Shown here one piece after another: positions 1 through 9,478 of a DNA stretch of 64,000 nucleotides. The stretch lies in assembly GCF_027922365.1 (NCBI RefSeq), contig NZ_BSFN01000009.1:1-64000 (forward strand), written 5' to 3'. Under the pieces are notes generated by a model, which had not been told where the DNA came from, did not search any database, and worked only from the letters and a program-made list of their open reading frames with translations. How positions within the stretch are numbered: the stretch's first letter is position 1; each line of letters opens with the position of its first letter. The stretch comes from Pseudomonas turukhanskensis (GTDB lineage: Bacteria > Pseudomonadota > Gammaproteobacteria > Pseudomonadales > Pseudomonadaceae). Made by a program: the position numbers and the translations under genes.

Positions 1-30
1 CTCACAAGCACCCACACGAATTGCTTGATT
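1..30 (-). other. 16S rRNA leader (5' part of rrn operon transcript)
   Basis: On the minus strand this segment continues directly from the boxA element and reads as the pre-16S leader that in Pseudomonas precedes the mature 16S gene. The 16S gene itself is not in the window and should lie off the left edge. This is recognised from memory of pseudomonad rrn leaders, not from an alignment. Confidence 0.7.
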
Positions 31-33
31 CAG

Positions 34-46
34 TTGTTAAAGAACA
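34..46 (-). promoter_or_regulatory. boxA antitermination element of the rrn leader
   Basis: The minus strand reads TGTTCTTTAACAA, one base away from the classical rRNA boxA TGCTCTTTAACAA. It lies downstream of four tandem promoters and upstream of the presumed 16S gene, which is where NusB/NusE loading sites sit in rrn operons. Confidence 0.8.
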
Positions 47-80
47 GTTGGTTAAGTCTTTCGTCTCAACCGAGGCGCGC

Positions 81-108
81 ATTCTACAGCAGCCTCTTAT
101 TCCGTCAA
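81..108 (-). promoter_or_regulatory. rrn promoter, proximal (first of four)
   Basis: Minus strand -35 TTGACG (108-103), 16-nt spacer, -10 TAGAAT (86-81), followed by the GC-rich discriminator GCGCGCC that is typical of stringently controlled stable-RNA promoters. Points left toward the 16S gene. Confidence 0.85.
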
Positions 109-185
109 GCGATTTCGAAAATTTCTTTTCAAACTCAACCGCTTGCGCTTCAGATCAACTTCAGTCTCTCGTCAGCGGGAGGCGA

Positions 186-213
186 ATTCTACAGCGTTTA
201 AAACCGCTGTCAA
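186..213 (-). promoter_or_regulatory. rrn promoter, second
   Basis: Minus strand -35 TTGACA (213-208), a perfect consensus, 16-nt spacer, -10 TAGAAT (191-186), then the discriminator TCGCC. Lies exactly 105 bp upstream of the proximal promoter. Confidence 0.85.
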
Positions 214-290
214 CACCCTCTTTACACCGCTTTCGATCAACTCAACCGATCGACCAACAAGACCAAAAATCAACCTTGTCAGCCCGGCGC

Positions 291-318
291 ATTCTACGCA
301 GATCGCTCTGCTTTGCAA
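291..318 (-). promoter_or_regulatory. rrn promoter, third
   Basis: Minus strand -35 TTGCAA (318-313), 16-nt spacer, -10 TAGAAT (296-291), then GCGCCGGGC. It is 105 bp upstream of the second promoter. The -35 is the weakest of the four. Confidence 0.75.
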
Positions 319-388
319 CCCCTAATTTTCAGCTAACCCATTGATTAACTTGAAGTTTTCGGAGCCTTCCGCGCCGGAAGTGGTGCGC

Positions 389-416
389 ATTATAAGCACC
401 CATGAAATACCGTCAA
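389..416 (-). promoter_or_regulatory. rrn promoter, distal (fourth)
   Basis: Minus strand -35 TTGACG (416-411), 16-nt spacer, perfect -10 TATAAT (394-389), then GCGCACC. It is 98 bp upstream of the third promoter. The stretch from here to 600 holds no gene I can support; it must contain the promoter of the SPFH gene on the plus strand. Confidence 0.85.
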
Positions 417-600
417 GGCTTTATTGAAATGATCACGCATTGAGGCACGAGCGCTCCAAAAAACGGCCGTAACAGCCAGGCCACGCTCCAAAGATGGGTG
501 ACCTATTTGGCAGACCCTCCTCTCTTCTATCTATAAGCTACCGCTGCGATATCAGCACTGATACAAAACGCAAAACTACGCACCATATAAAGGAAGGAAC

Positions 601-1467
601 ATGCAAGGATTCAATAGCAAAGCAATAGGGGCCGCCGGCGCCGTACTCGTACTGCTCGGCATATTTTTCAGTTCGTGGTACACGGTAGATGAAACAGAGC
701 GCGGTGTACTTTTACGCAATGGAGCGCTAGTTGGCATCGTCGAACCAGGGCTATCATTCAAAACACCATTCATTGAGACGGTGAAATTTATCTCCGTCCA
801 AAGCCAGGCCACCTCCTACAGAGAGCTGCAGGCATACAGCAAGGACCAACAAACCGCGACACTTCAGGTATCGGTGTCCTGGCACGTAGTTCCTGGCGAA
901 GTTTCGAAGGTCTATACCCAGTACCAGGATCTCGAAGGCTTGGTCAGTCGCCTGATCAGTCGCCAGGTCCCCACCCAAGTTGAAAATGTCTTCGGACAAT
1001 ACAATGCTGTCACCGCCGTGCAGCAACGCGGGAAATTCGTGGCCGACGTCGCGCGAGCCATCAAAGAGTCCATCAATGGGCCTGTAGTAATCGACGGAGT
1101 GCAAGTCGAAAACATCGACTTCAGTGATGATTACGAACGCTCGATCGCCTTGCGCATGAAAGCCGAAGTCGAAGTGAAAACTCGCGAACAGATGCTGGCG
1201 ACCGAGCAAGTTCAAGCGCAGATTCGAGTCACGCAGGCTCAAGCAGAAGCCGACTCGAAACTTGCAGAAGCAAAAGCCGATGCCGAAGCCACGCGCTTGC
1301 GAGGCGAAGCAGAAGCCGACGCGATCAAGGCACGCGCCCAGGCACTGGCAAGCAATCAGAATCTGGTTGAGCTGACAAAAGCCGAACGTTGGGACGGTAC
1401 GCTTCCGACCACCATGTTGCCGAACAGCGCCCTACCCTTCATTGACGCGGCCAAGAAAAGCGAATGA
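601..1467 (+). CDS. SPFH domain / prohibitin family membrane protein
   Basis: 288 residues. The N-terminus carries one membrane segment (about residues 8-27, rich in A, V, L, G and F). A Band 7/SPFH domain follows, with the family-like start YTVDETERGVLLRNG. From about residue 190 there is a long Ala/Glu/Lys-rich helix (repeated AQAEA/AEAKADAEA pattern), as expected of the coiled-coil that lets these proteins form rings on the membrane. The family (prohibitin, HflC/HflK, stomatin) scaffolds membrane microdomains and modulates membrane proteases; the partner here is unknown. The AAGGAAGGA ribosome site at 590-598 fixes the ATG at 601. It stands alone, divergent from the rrn promoters and followed by a terminator. 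No HflK partner gene is next to it, so I do not call it hflC. Confidence 0.9.
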   Translation: MQGFNSKAIGAAGAVLVLLGIFFSSWYTVDETERGVLLRNGALVGIVEPGLSFKTPFIETVKFISVQSQATSYRELQAYSKDQQTATLQVSVSWHVVPGEVSKVYTQYQDLEGLVSRLISRQVPTQVENVFGQYNAVTAVQQRGKFVADVARAIKESINGPVVIDGVQVENIDFSDDYERSIALRMKAEVEVKTREQMLATEQVQAQIRVTQAQAEADSKLAEAKADAEATRLRGEAEADAIKARAQALASNQNLVELTKAERWDGTLPTTMLPNSALPFIDAAKKSE

Positions 1468-1491
1468 AGCACTAAAACGCTCGACACAAAC

Positions 1492-1527
1492 AAAAAAGAC
1501 CAACGTCATAAACGTTGGCCTTTTTTG
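1492..1527. terminator. bidirectional Rho-independent terminator
   Basis: Stem CCAACGT / ACGTTGG closed by a 4-nt loop and flanked by an A-run on the left and a T-run on the right. It can end both the SPFH gene (plus) and the tRNA-Pro transcript (minus). Confidence 0.85.
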
Positions 1528-1537
1528 TTGAGGAATA

Positions 1538-1614
1538 TGGTCGGGACGGAGTGATTCGAACACTCGACCCCTAGCACCCCATGCTAGTGCGCTACCGGAC
1601 TGCGCTACGCCCCG
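1538..1614 (-). tRNA. tRNA-Pro (GGG)
   Basis: The minus strand folds as a full cloverleaf: acceptor CGGGGCG pairs with CGTCCCG (one G-U), the T arm contains GTTCGAATC, and the anticodon stem CTAGC/GCTAG closes the loop ATGGGGT, giving anticodon GGG. The discriminator base is A and CCA is encoded at 1540-1538. It decodes CCC/CCU proline codons and lies downstream of the merR/ihfA operon on the same strand. Confidence 0.95.
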
Positions 1615-1706
1615 ACTGTACATCTAATCCGCTTCCAAACAACCCGAAAGCGGATCGGACTATACATTAAGCTTTTGAAAAGTGGAAGTTTTTCGAAAGC
1701 GACTTG

Positions 1707-2063
1707 TTACTTGCGCAATACCAACAAAACCTCTTCCAGCTCAGCAATCGTTTGCCGAATGAGCTGCTTGTATTGCGTGGTGTCATCTTTAGCTTCATCA
1801 CCGGAGAGACGCTGACGCGCACCACCGATAGTGAAGCCTTGCTCGTAGAGAAGAGCTCGGATCTGCCGAATCATCAGCACATCCTGGCGCTGGTAGTACC
1901 GCCGGTTACCGCGCCGCTTTATCGGGTTGAGCTGAGTAAACTCCTGCTCCCAATAACGCAATACATGCGGCTTCACCGCACACAGCTCGCTCACTTCACC
2001 GATGGTGAAGTACCGCTTACCGGGTATGGGCGGTAACTCGTCGTTATGACTTGGTTCCAGCAT
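1707..2063 (-). CDS. MerR family transcriptional regulator
   Basis: 118 residues from the start chosen at 2063; a start nine bases upstream (2072) is also open. Residues about 19-90 form a MerR-type winged helix, with [20 protein letters not shown] as the helix-turn-helix and RRGNRRYY as the wing. The remaining C-terminal stretch is short and helical and has no cysteine cluster or obvious ligand domain, so this is the compact type long noted downstream of ihfA in pseudomonads. Its first codons overlap the end of ihfA by 20 bp, so it is translationally coupled as last gene of the thrS-ihfA operon. Its target is unknown. Confidence 0.92.
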   Translation of the reverse strand: MLEPSHNDELPPIPGKRYFTIGEVSELCAVKPHVLRYWEQEFTQLNPIKRRGNRRYYQRQDVLMIRQIRALLYEQGFTIGGARQRLSGDEAKDDTTQYKQLIRQTIAELEEVLLVLRK

Positions 2064-2346
2064 AAGCCTCAACTCTGGCTTTTAATTTTTGCCCTGGGCG
2101 GAAGGTCACCACGCGTCTAGCCGTGATAGGAATTTCTTCCCCTGTCTTGGGATTCCGACCAGGACGCTGACGCTTGTCGCGCAAATCAAAATTGCCGAAA
2201 CCGGACAACTTCACCTGCTCGTTAAGCTCCAGCGCCTGACGGATTTCCTCAAAGAACAGCTCCACCAATTCCTTGGCTTCCCGTTTATTCAGGCCTAGCT
2301 CTTCGTACAGACGTTCGGCCATTTCAGCTTTCGTCAGAGCCCCCAT
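2044..2346 (-). CDS. ihfA: Integration host factor subunit alpha
   Basis: 100 residues, the usual length. IhfA forms a heterodimer with IhfB that binds the DNA minor groove and bends it sharply; it acts in recombination, replication and sigma-54 promoter architecture. The sequence has the dimerising helices at the N-terminus ([18 protein letters not shown]) and the DNA-intercalating beta-arm around [14 protein letters not shown], whose proline is the residue inserted between base pairs. It starts 3 nt after the pheT stop, so it is expressed from the translation operon, an arrangement shared with E. coli and P. aeruginosa. Confidence 0.98.
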   Translation of the reverse strand: MGALTKAEMAERLYEELGLNKREAKELVELFFEEIRQALELNEQVKLSGFGNFDLRDKRQRPGRNPKTGEEIPITARRVVTFRPGQKLKARVEAYAGTKS

Positions 2347-2349
2347 ACG

Positions 2350-4728
2350 CTACTTCCTTAACGTGGCGTTGAACCTTTCTTCAAGCGAGGCAAGGATATT
2401 CTGCGTTGTAGTGCTCACCTCTTCGTCATTAAGAGTGCGCGATGGATGTTGCCAGGTCAAGCCAACGGCCAAGCTTTTTCTATGCGGATCAATACCTTTA
2501 CCGTGATACACATCAAATAGCTTGAGGTCCGTCAGATACTCGCCTGCCGCTTCGCGAATAGCTCCTAACACCGAATCAGCGGCAACTGCCTGATCCACGA
2601 GCAAAGCCAGGTCACGACGCACTTCCGGGAAGCGCGAAAGCTCGTGAAACTTCGGCAGACGACCTTGAGCAACTTCAGACAGCACCAACTCGAAAAGGAA
2701 GAGCGGCTGATCAATCCCCAGTTTTCTCGCCAACTCCGGATGGATTGCACCCACGTAACCAACCAACTGACCGTTACGCTCAATCCGAGCGGTCTGACCA
2801 GGATGCAGCGCAGGATGCTCACCCGGCACGAAGCTGAACGCTTGCTGGTCGCCGGAGAAACCCAACAGTGCTTCAACGTCCGCTTTGATATCAAAGAAGT
2901 CGACGGATTCACGAGCATGGGCCCAGCCCTCAGCCATGCGCGACCCACAGATCACACCCGCCAGCATCGCCTCTTGCTTCAAGCCCTCAAGCTGGCCAAC
3001 AAAACGCAGACCACTTTCAAACAGTCGCACACGCGTTTGCTGACGGTTCAAGTTGTGCTGAACTGCTTTTACCAAGCCGGGCCACAGCGAGGAACGCATG
3101 GCCGCCATATCCGAAGAAATTGGGTTGGCCAACATAAGCGGCTCGACGCCGGGAGTGAACAGGGCAAACAGGTCAGGATCGATGAAGCTGTAAGTGATGG
3201 CTTCCTGGTAACCACGAGCCACCAGAAGACGGCGTAAAGCCGGCAATTCGGCACGAGCTTCTGCCTTCGCTTGAGGCGCGAGGCGCGCTTGCGGATAACG
3301 AACCGGCAACCGGTTGTATCCGTAAAGACGACCTAGCTCTTCGATCAGGTCGACTTCAAGACTGATGTCAAAGCGATGACTTGGCACCACCACCTGCCAT
3401 TGACCCGAAGCGGCAGCGCTCACCTGCAAGCCGAGAGCGGTAAGCAAGCGCTCAATCTCGCTCGGCTCCATTTCCATGCCGAGCATTTGATTGATGCGAT
3501 CGGCGCGCAAAGTGACAGTAGGTGTCGTTGGTAACTCAGCGGTACTGGCAACTTCGATAATCGGACCAGCCTCACCACCAACTATTTCCAGCAACAGACC
3601 TGTTGCGCGTTCCATGGCTTCACGAGCCAGATTCCAATCCACACCGCGCTCGAAACGGTGGGAAGCATCGGTATGAAGACCATAAGAGCGCGCTTTACCG
3701 GCGACGGCGATGGTGTCGAAAAATGCGCTTTCCAGAAACAGGTCCCGCGTACCAGCGGCAACGCCGCTGTGCTCGCCCCCCATCACCCCGGCGATGGCTA
3801 AAGCGCGCTGATGGTCTGCGATGACCAAGGTGTCCGCGCGCAGCGATACTTCCTGGCCATCCAGCAGAACAAGCTTCTCGCCCTCTTCCGCCATACGCAC
3901 ACGGATACCACCGTTGATCTCATTGAGATCAAACGCATGCATCGGTTGACCGAGCTCCAGCATCACGTAGTTCGTGATATCCACTGCGGCGTCAATGCTA
4001 CGCACGTCTGAACGGCGCAGACGCTCGACCATCCAGAGAGGAGTCGGCTTACTCAGGTCGACATTACGAATCACCCGGCCCAGGTAACGAGGACAGGCCT
4101 TCGAAGCAGGCACTTCGACCGAAATAACCTGATCATGTACCGCAGGGACCACCGCCACAGAAGGACGGCTGACCGGCGCCGCGTACAAAGCACCAACTTC
4201 ACGAGCCAGCCCCGCCAGAGACAAGCAATCACCGCGGTTAGGTGTGAGATCCACTTCGATGCTTGCATCGTCCAGGCCCAGATAGACCCGCAGATCCTGA
4301 CCTACCGGCGCATCGCCAGCCAACTCCATCAAACCACTGCTCTCGTCACTGATCTGCAGCTCGGACGCCGAGCACAGCATGCCATTGGACTCGACGCCGC
4401 GAAGCTTGGCTTTCTTGATTTTGAAATCGTCCGACAGCTCGGCACCAATCATGGCGAACGGCACTTTCAGGCCAGGACGCACGTTTGGCGCACCACATAC
4501 GACCTGAAACGTTTCCGCGCCATTGCTGACCTGGCACACGCGCAGCTTGTCAGCATCAGGATGCTGCTCGGTACTCAAGACCTCGCCAACCACGACGCCG
4601 CTGAACACGCCGGCGACCAACGCAACACTGTCGACCTCAAGACCGGCCATGGACAAACGAGCTACCAATTCATCACGGGAAACCTGCGGGTTTACCCAAC
4701 TACGCAGCCACTGTTCGCTGAATTTCAT
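2350..4728 (-). CDS. pheT: Phenylalanine--tRNA ligase beta subunit
   Basis: 792 residues, normal length for the bacterial beta chain. With PheS it forms the alpha2-beta2 enzyme that charges tRNA-Phe. Domains visible in order: an EMAP-II-like tRNA-binding OB fold at about 40-150 (QHPDADKLRVCQV), the B3/B4 editing domain at about 210-370 (VDITNYVMLELGQPMHAFD), B5 at about 400-475, the catalytic-like core, and a ferredoxin-fold anticodon-binding domain over the last ~95 residues (KFHELSRFPEVRRDLALLV). It lies 39 nt downstream of pheS and 3 nt upstream of ihfA. Confidence 0.98.
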   Translation of the reverse strand: MKFSEQWLRSWVNPQVSRDELVARLSMAGLEVDSVALVAGVFSGVVVGEVLSTEQHPDADKLRVCQVSNGAETFQVVCGAPNVRPGLKVPFAMIGAELSDDFKIKKAKLRGVESNGMLCSASELQISDESSGLMELAGDAPVGQDLRVYLGLDDASIEVDLTPNRGDCLSLAGLAREVGALYAAPVSRPSVAVVPAVHDQVISVEVPASKACPRYLGRVIRNVDLSKPTPLWMVERLRRSDVRSIDAAVDITNYVMLELGQPMHAFDLNEINGGIRVRMAEEGEKLVLLDGQEVSLRADTLVIADHQRALAIAGVMGGEHSGVAAGTRDLFLESAFFDTIAVAGKARSYGLHTDASHRFERGVDWNLAREAMERATGLLLEIVGGEAGPIIEVASTAELPTTPTVTLRADRINQMLGMEMEPSEIERLLTALGLQVSAAASGQWQVVVPSHRFDISLEVDLIEELGRLYGYNRLPVRYPQARLAPQAKAEARAELPALRRLLVARGYQEAITYSFIDPDLFALFTPGVEPLMLANPISSDMAAMRSSLWPGLVKAVQHNLNRQQTRVRLFESGLRFVGQLEGLKQEAMLAGVICGSRMAEGWAHARESVDFFDIKADVEALLGFSGDQQAFSFVPGEHPALHPGQTARIERNGQLVGYVGAIHPELARKLGIDQPLFLFELVLSEVAQGRLPKFHELSRFPEVRRDLALLVDQAVAADSVLGAIREAAGEYLTDLKLFDVYHGKGIDPHRKSLAVGLTWQHPSRTLNDEEVSTTTQNILASLEERFNATLRK

Positions 4729-4767
4729 TCTGTTCTTCTCCTGGAAAACGTTAACGGGGCGAGCGAC

Positions 4768-5784
<1,017 letters not shown>

Positions 5785-5803
5785 TTACAGACTCCAGATA
5801 CGA

Positions 5804-5836
5804 AATAGGGGAAGAGCTCGAAGGCTCTTCCCCTAT
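5804..5836 (-). terminator. hairpin between rplT and pheS (attenuator or processing site)
   Basis: A 14-bp perfect stem AATAGGGGAAGAGC / GCTCTTCCCCTATT with a 6-nt loop. On the minus strand only a short TTTCGT follows, so termination would be weak; partial termination or an RNA-processing site fits better than a full stop. Confidence 0.5.
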
Positions 5837-5848
5837 TGGTGACGTTTA

Positions 5849-5866
5849 GCACCGGGCAAGCCCGGT
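5849..5866 (-). other. small hairpin downstream of rplT
   Basis: Palindrome CACCGGGC-AA-GCCCGGTG lying between the rplT stop and the stronger hairpin at 5804-5836. No T-run follows on either strand. Function unknown. Confidence 0.4.
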
Positions 5867-5879
5867 GATTGTCGGGGAC

Positions 5880-6236
5880 TTAAGCCAGAACGGCTTTCGC
5901 TTTCTCGACAATCGCAGCAAACGCCGCTTTTTCGTTCACTGCCAGATCAGCCAGAACCTTACGGTCGATCTCGATCGATGCCTTTTTCAAGCCAGCGATG
6001 AAACGGCTGTAGGACAAACCGTTGATGCGGGCGCCAGCATTGATACGGGCGATCCACAGAGCACGGAATTGACGTTTTTTCTGACGACGGTCGCGGTAGG
6101 CGTATTGGCCTGCCTTGATTACCGCTTGTTTGGCAACGCGGAACACGCGCGAGCGTGCACCATAGTAGCCTTTAGCGAGTTTCAGAATTTTTTTGTGACG
6201 ACGGCGAGCAACAACGCCACGCTTAACACGAGCCAT
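5880..6236 (-). CDS. rplT: 50S ribosomal protein L20
   Basis: 118 residues, highly basic, with the family N-terminus [20 protein letters not shown]20 binds 23S rRNA early in assembly of the large subunit. In E. coli it also represses its own operon by binding mRNA upstream of rpmI; whether this holds here cannot be read directly. It is the fourth gene of the thrS-infC-rpmI-rplT-pheST-ihfA operon, 29 nt after rpmI. Confidence 0.99.
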   Translation of the reverse strand: MARVKRGVVARRRHKKILKLAKGYYGARSRVFRVAKQAVIKAGQYAYRDRRQKKRQFRALWIARINAGARINGLSYSRFIAGLKKASIEIDRKVLADLAVNEKAAFAAIVEKAKAVLA

Positions 6237-6265
6237 GAGTAACTTCCTCTAATTCTTGACCGAAA

Positions 6266-6460
6266 TTAACGAACGCGCAGCATGCGCGCGACCTTTGCCA
6301 CGTCAGACGGATGCACCATGGTGCTGCCGCGCAGATGACGCTTACGCTTGGTCGACATTTTGGTCAGGATGTGGCTCTTGAAAGCGTGCTTGTGCTTGAA
6401 ACCAGTAGCGGTTTTCAAGAAACGTTTAGCTGCACCGCTTTTGGTTTTCATTTTTGGCAT
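6266..6460 (-). CDS. rpmI: 50S ribosomal protein L35
   Basis: 64 residues, very basic. The N-terminus [20 protein letters not shown] and the internal [16 protein letters not shown] are diagnostic of L35. It is a small structural protein of the large ribosomal subunit. It lies between infC (60-nt gap) and rplT, the conserved infC-rpmI-rplT order. Confidence 0.99.
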   Translation of the reverse strand: MPKMKTKSGAAKRFLKTATGFKHKHAFKSHILTKMSTKRKRHLRGSTMVHPSDVAKVARMLRVR

Positions 6461-6520
6461 GTTCGGATACTCCGCATTCAGTTGATAAACATAACCGCAA
6501 GGCCTGCCGTGCCCTGGTGG

Positions 6521-7069
6521 TTATTTCTTCTTTTTGGGGGCGATGACCATGATAAGTTGGCGTCCTTCCATCTTCGGGTGCTGTTCAACGGTGCCGTATT
6601 CAGCAAGGTCACCTTCAACCCGCTTCAACAACTCCATGCCCAGCTCCTGATGCGCCATCTCACGGCCGCGGAATCGCAAGGAAACCTTGGCCCTGTCCCC
6701 ATCACTAAGGAAACGTACCAGGTTGCGTAGTTTTACCTGGTAATCCCCTTCTTCCGTCCCTGGACGAAACTTGATTTCTTTAACCTGAACCTGTTTCTGG
6801 TTCTTTTTCGCTGCAGCAATCTGCTTCTTCTTTTCGAAGATAGACTTGCCGTAATCCATTACGCGGCAGACCGGTGGAACCGCATCAGCGGAAATTTCTA
6901 CCAGGTCCAGCTTGGATTCTTCAGCGATTCTAAGCGCTTCATCAATCGAGACGATGCCAATTTGCTCGCCGTCAGCGCCAATTAACCGAACCTCGCGTGC
7001 CGAGATATTCTCGTTGATCGGGGCTTTCGGTGCAGCTCGTTTATCTTGTCTCATTTCACGCTTAATAAT
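6521..7069 (-). CDS. infC: Translation initiation factor IF-3 (non-canonical ATT start)
   Basis: IF-3 binds the 30S subunit and rejects wrong start codons and tRNAs. The first in-frame ATG (7054) would drop conserved N-terminal residues; just upstream the frame reads ATT ATT ATT AAG CGT GAA ATG. As in E. coli infC, an ATT start is expected because IF-3 represses its own non-canonical initiation. GGAG at 7078-7075 is 8 nt from the ATT at 7066, 5 nt from that at 7069 and 2 nt from that at 7072. I take 7069 (182 residues), but 7066 and 7072 cannot be excluded. The protein has the N-domain ([20 protein letters not shown]), a lysine linker and the C-domain ([19 protein letters not shown]), ending in KKKK. 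The third ATT overlaps the thrS stop. Confidence 0.95.
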   Translation of the reverse strand: MIKREMRQDKRAAPKAPINENISAREVRLIGADGEQIGIVSIDEALRIAEESKLDLVEISADAVPPVCRVMDYGKSIFEKKKQIAAAKKNQKQVQVKEIKFRPGTEEGDYQVKLRNLVRFLSDGDRAKVSLRFRGREMAHQELGMELLKRVEGDLAEYGTVEQHPKMEGRQLIMVIAPKKKK

Positions 7070-7071
7070 AA

Positions 7072-8994
7072 TTACTCCGAATCTTGGCGACCACGCCGGG
7101 AAACCGCTTGCGTGAGAAACTCTGCGAATTCGGCGACTGGCATGGAGCCAAGGTCAGCACCTTCTCGCGTACGCACAGCGACAGTTTGCGTTTCAACTTC
7201 CCGATCCCCGATAACCAGGAGATACGGAACCTTGAGCAAAGTATGCTCGCGGATTTTAAAGCCGATTTTTTCGTTTCTCAAGTCAGACTTGGCACGGAAC
7301 CCGCTTTGATTGAGGCTTTTTTCAACTTCAAGCGCAAAATCAGCCTGTTTATCGGTGATATTCAAAATCACCGCTTGGGTTGGCGACAACCAAGCTGGGA
7401 ATGCACCTTCGTAATGCTCGATCAGCATGCCGATAAAGCGTTCGAACGACCCGAGGATCGCGCGATGCAGCATTACGGGGTGTTTACGACTGTTATCTTC
7501 GCTGACGAATTCCGCCCCCAGACGAACTGGCAGGTTGAAATCGAGCTGCAGAGTACCACACTGCCATACGCGCCCCAGGCAATCCTTCAGCGAGAATTCG
7601 ATCTTAGGACCGTAAAATGCGCCTTCGCCCGGCTGCAGATCGTACGGTAGGCCAGCACTATCCAGCGCAGATGCCAGAGCCGCCTCGGCGCGATCCCACA
7701 ATTCATCGGAGCCCACACGTTTTTCCGGACGAGTCGACAGCTTGAGCTGAATATCGGTAAAGCCGAAGTCTGCGTACACATCCAGCGTCAACTTGATAAA
7801 CGCCGCCGACTCTGCCTGCATTTGCTCTTCGGTGCAGAAAATGTGGGCATCGTCCTGAGTGAACGCGCGGACCCGCATGATGCCGTGCAGCGCACCCGAC
7901 GGCTCGTTACGGTGGCAAGCCCCGAACTCGGCCAGACGCATCGGCAGCTCGCGGTAGCTTTTCAGGCCCTGATTGAACACCTGCACGTGGCATGGGCAGT
8001 TCATAGGCTTGATCGCGTAATCGCGGCTTTCCGACTCAGTGGTAAACATGTTTTCGGCGTAGTTAGCCCAGTGCCCGGATTTTTCCCATAGGCTACGATC
8101 GACCACTTGCGGCGTCTTGATTTCGAGATAGCCGTTTTCACGCTGAACCTGGCGCATGTACTGCTCAAGCACCTGATACAGAGTCCAACCGTTGGGATGC
8201 CAGAACACCATGCCAGGCGCTTCTTCCTGGGTGTGGAACAGATTCAGACGCTTACCGATTTTACGGTGATCGCGCTTCTCGGCCTCCTCGATGCGCTGCA
8301 CATAGGCGGCCAATTGCTTTTTATCTGCCCAGGCGGTGCCGTAGACGCGCTGCAATTGCTCGTTCTTGGCATCGCCACGCCAGTAGGCACCGGACAACTT
8401 GGTGAGCTTGAAGGCTTTGAGGAAGCGAGTATTCGGCACGTGCGGACCGCGGCACATGTCGAGGTATTCCTGGTGATAGTAGAGGCCCATTTCCTGGGTA
8501 TCAGGCATGTCCTCAACCAGACGCAGTTTGTACTCCTCGCCACGAGCGGAAAATTCAGCGATGACTTCGGCACGCGGAGTCATCTTCTTGACCACGTCGT
8601 ACTCGGTCTCGATCAGTTGGTGCATACGCGCTTCAATCGCCGACAGGTCGTCCAGCGTGAAGGGGCGCTCGTAGGCGATGTCGTAATAGAAGCCTTCTTC
8701 GATGACCGGACCGATCACCATCCGCGCAGTCGGATACAGCTGTTTGACCGCATGCCCCACCAAGTGCGCGCAAGAGTGACGGATAATCTCCAGCCCCTCT
8801 TGATCCTTAGGCGTAATGATCTGCAAGGTGGCGTCGCTGCTGATGAGATCGCAGGCATCTACTAGGGTACCGTTGACCTTGCCGGCCACAGTGGCCTTGG
8901 CCAGACCGGCGCCAATGGATTGAGCCACCTCGGCTACGGAAACCGGATGATCGAACGAACGCTGACTGCCGTCGGGAAGAGTAATAACAGGCAT
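7072..8994 (-). CDS. thrS: Threonine--tRNA ligase
   Basis: 640 residues from the ATG at 8994 ([11 protein letters not shown]), the usual start; the frame stays open to 9027, but that extension is not conserved as far as I know. It charges tRNA-Thr and edits mischarged serine. Domains in order: TGS (1-62), the editing domain with its HXXXH ([16 protein letters not shown]), the class II core with the zinc cysteine in [10 protein letters not shown] and the catalytic [17 protein letters not shown], and the C-terminal anticodon-binding domain. It is the first gene of the operon; its stop codon overlaps the start region of infC. Confidence 0.98.
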   Translation of the reverse strand: MPVITLPDGSQRSFDHPVSVAEVAQSIGAGLAKATVAGKVNGTLVDACDLISSDATLQIITPKDQEGLEIIRHSCAHLVGHAVKQLYPTARMVIGPVIEEGFYYDIAYERPFTLDDLSAIEARMHQLIETEYDVVKKMTPRAEVIAEFSARGEEYKLRLVEDMPDTQEMGLYYHQEYLDMCRGPHVPNTRFLKAFKLTKLSGAYWRGDAKNEQLQRVYGTAWADKKQLAAYVQRIEEAEKRDHRKIGKRLNLFHTQEEAPGMVFWHPNGWTLYQVLEQYMRQVQRENGYLEIKTPQVVDRSLWEKSGHWANYAENMFTTESESRDYAIKPMNCPCHVQVFNQGLKSYRELPMRLAEFGACHRNEPSGALHGIMRVRAFTQDDAHIFCTEEQMQAESAAFIKLTLDVYADFGFTDIQLKLSTRPEKRVGSDELWDRAEAALASALDSAGLPYDLQPGEGAFYGPKIEFSLKDCLGRVWQCGTLQLDFNLPVRLGAEFVSEDNSRKHPVMLHRAILGSFERFIGMLIEHYEGAFPAWLSPTQAVILNITDKQADFALEVEKSLNQSGFRAKSDLRNEKIGFKIREHTLLKVPYLLVIGDREVETQTVAVRTREGADLGSMPVAEFAEFLTQAVSRRGRQDSE

Positions 8995-9186
8995 GGCGCT
9001 TCCTCTCCTAGTGGTGACCCCTACCAAAGGTCACATGGGTTGGGATGAGCCAGTACGCGATCCGGCGGTGTACCCGCCTCACAGTGGCAGGAGCCCAAAG
9101 GCCAACCTGAACCGAACCGCAGTCACTGGGGATTTTTTTGGACCATGGATGCTTTCAGAAAGCCGTAGCCCTGACAAGCGCCCAAT

Positions 9187-9214
9187 AAAAAAGGGCCACC
9201 GAAGTGACCCTTTA
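9187..9214 (-). terminator. Rho-independent terminator of tRNA-Val
   Basis: On the minus strand AAAGGGTCAC-TTCG-GTGGCCCTTT is followed by TTTTATT. A stable UUCG tetraloop caps the stem, which has one mismatch. It sits a few bases downstream of tRNA-Val. Confidence 0.85.
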
Positions 9215-9218
9215 AATT

Positions 9219-9295
9219 TGGTAGGCACGATTGGACTCGAACCAACGACCCCCACCATGTCAAGGTGGTGCTCTAACCAACTGAGCTACGTGCCT
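9219..9295 (-). tRNA. tRNA-Val (GAC)
   Basis: The minus strand gives a complete cloverleaf with acceptor AGGCACG/CGTGCCT, T arm GTTCGAGTC, and anticodon stem CCACC/GGTGG around the loop TTGACAT, so anticodon GAC. The discriminator is A and CCA is encoded (9221-9219). It is flanked by its own promoter and terminator, so it is a single-gene transcription unit. Confidence 0.95.
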
Positions 9296-9308
9296 GCAAT
9301 GGAGGCGC

Positions 9309-9336
9309 ATTCTACGGAGGCAGTTAAAAGAGTCAA
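9309..9336 (-). promoter_or_regulatory. promoter of tRNA-Val
   Basis: Minus strand -35 TTGACT (9336-9331), 16-nt spacer, -10 TAGAAT (9314-9309), followed by GCGCCTCC. This is the same architecture as the rrn promoters at the left end, which indicates growth-rate and stringent control. Confidence 0.8.
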
Positions 9337-9478
9337 CTCTTTTCTCGCTAACTACCTGAATAAACGTATTTTTTACTGTTCAATGCGGCGTTTTATATTT
9401 TGCACGGAGGCTAGCCGGGCATTTTTAACTCAGGTAGCATCGGCCAATTCGTAAAAAATATAAAACAGAGGTTGCAAG

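Noticed and set aside
1627..1655. Small inverted repeat ATCCGCTT/GAAGCGGAT between tRNA-Pro and the merR gene
   Set aside because: Short, weak, and no T-run; not enough to call a terminator.
8995..9218. T-box or other riboswitch upstream of thrS
   Set aside because: No T-box specifier or antiterminator pattern; T-boxes are not expected in gamma-proteobacterial thrS.
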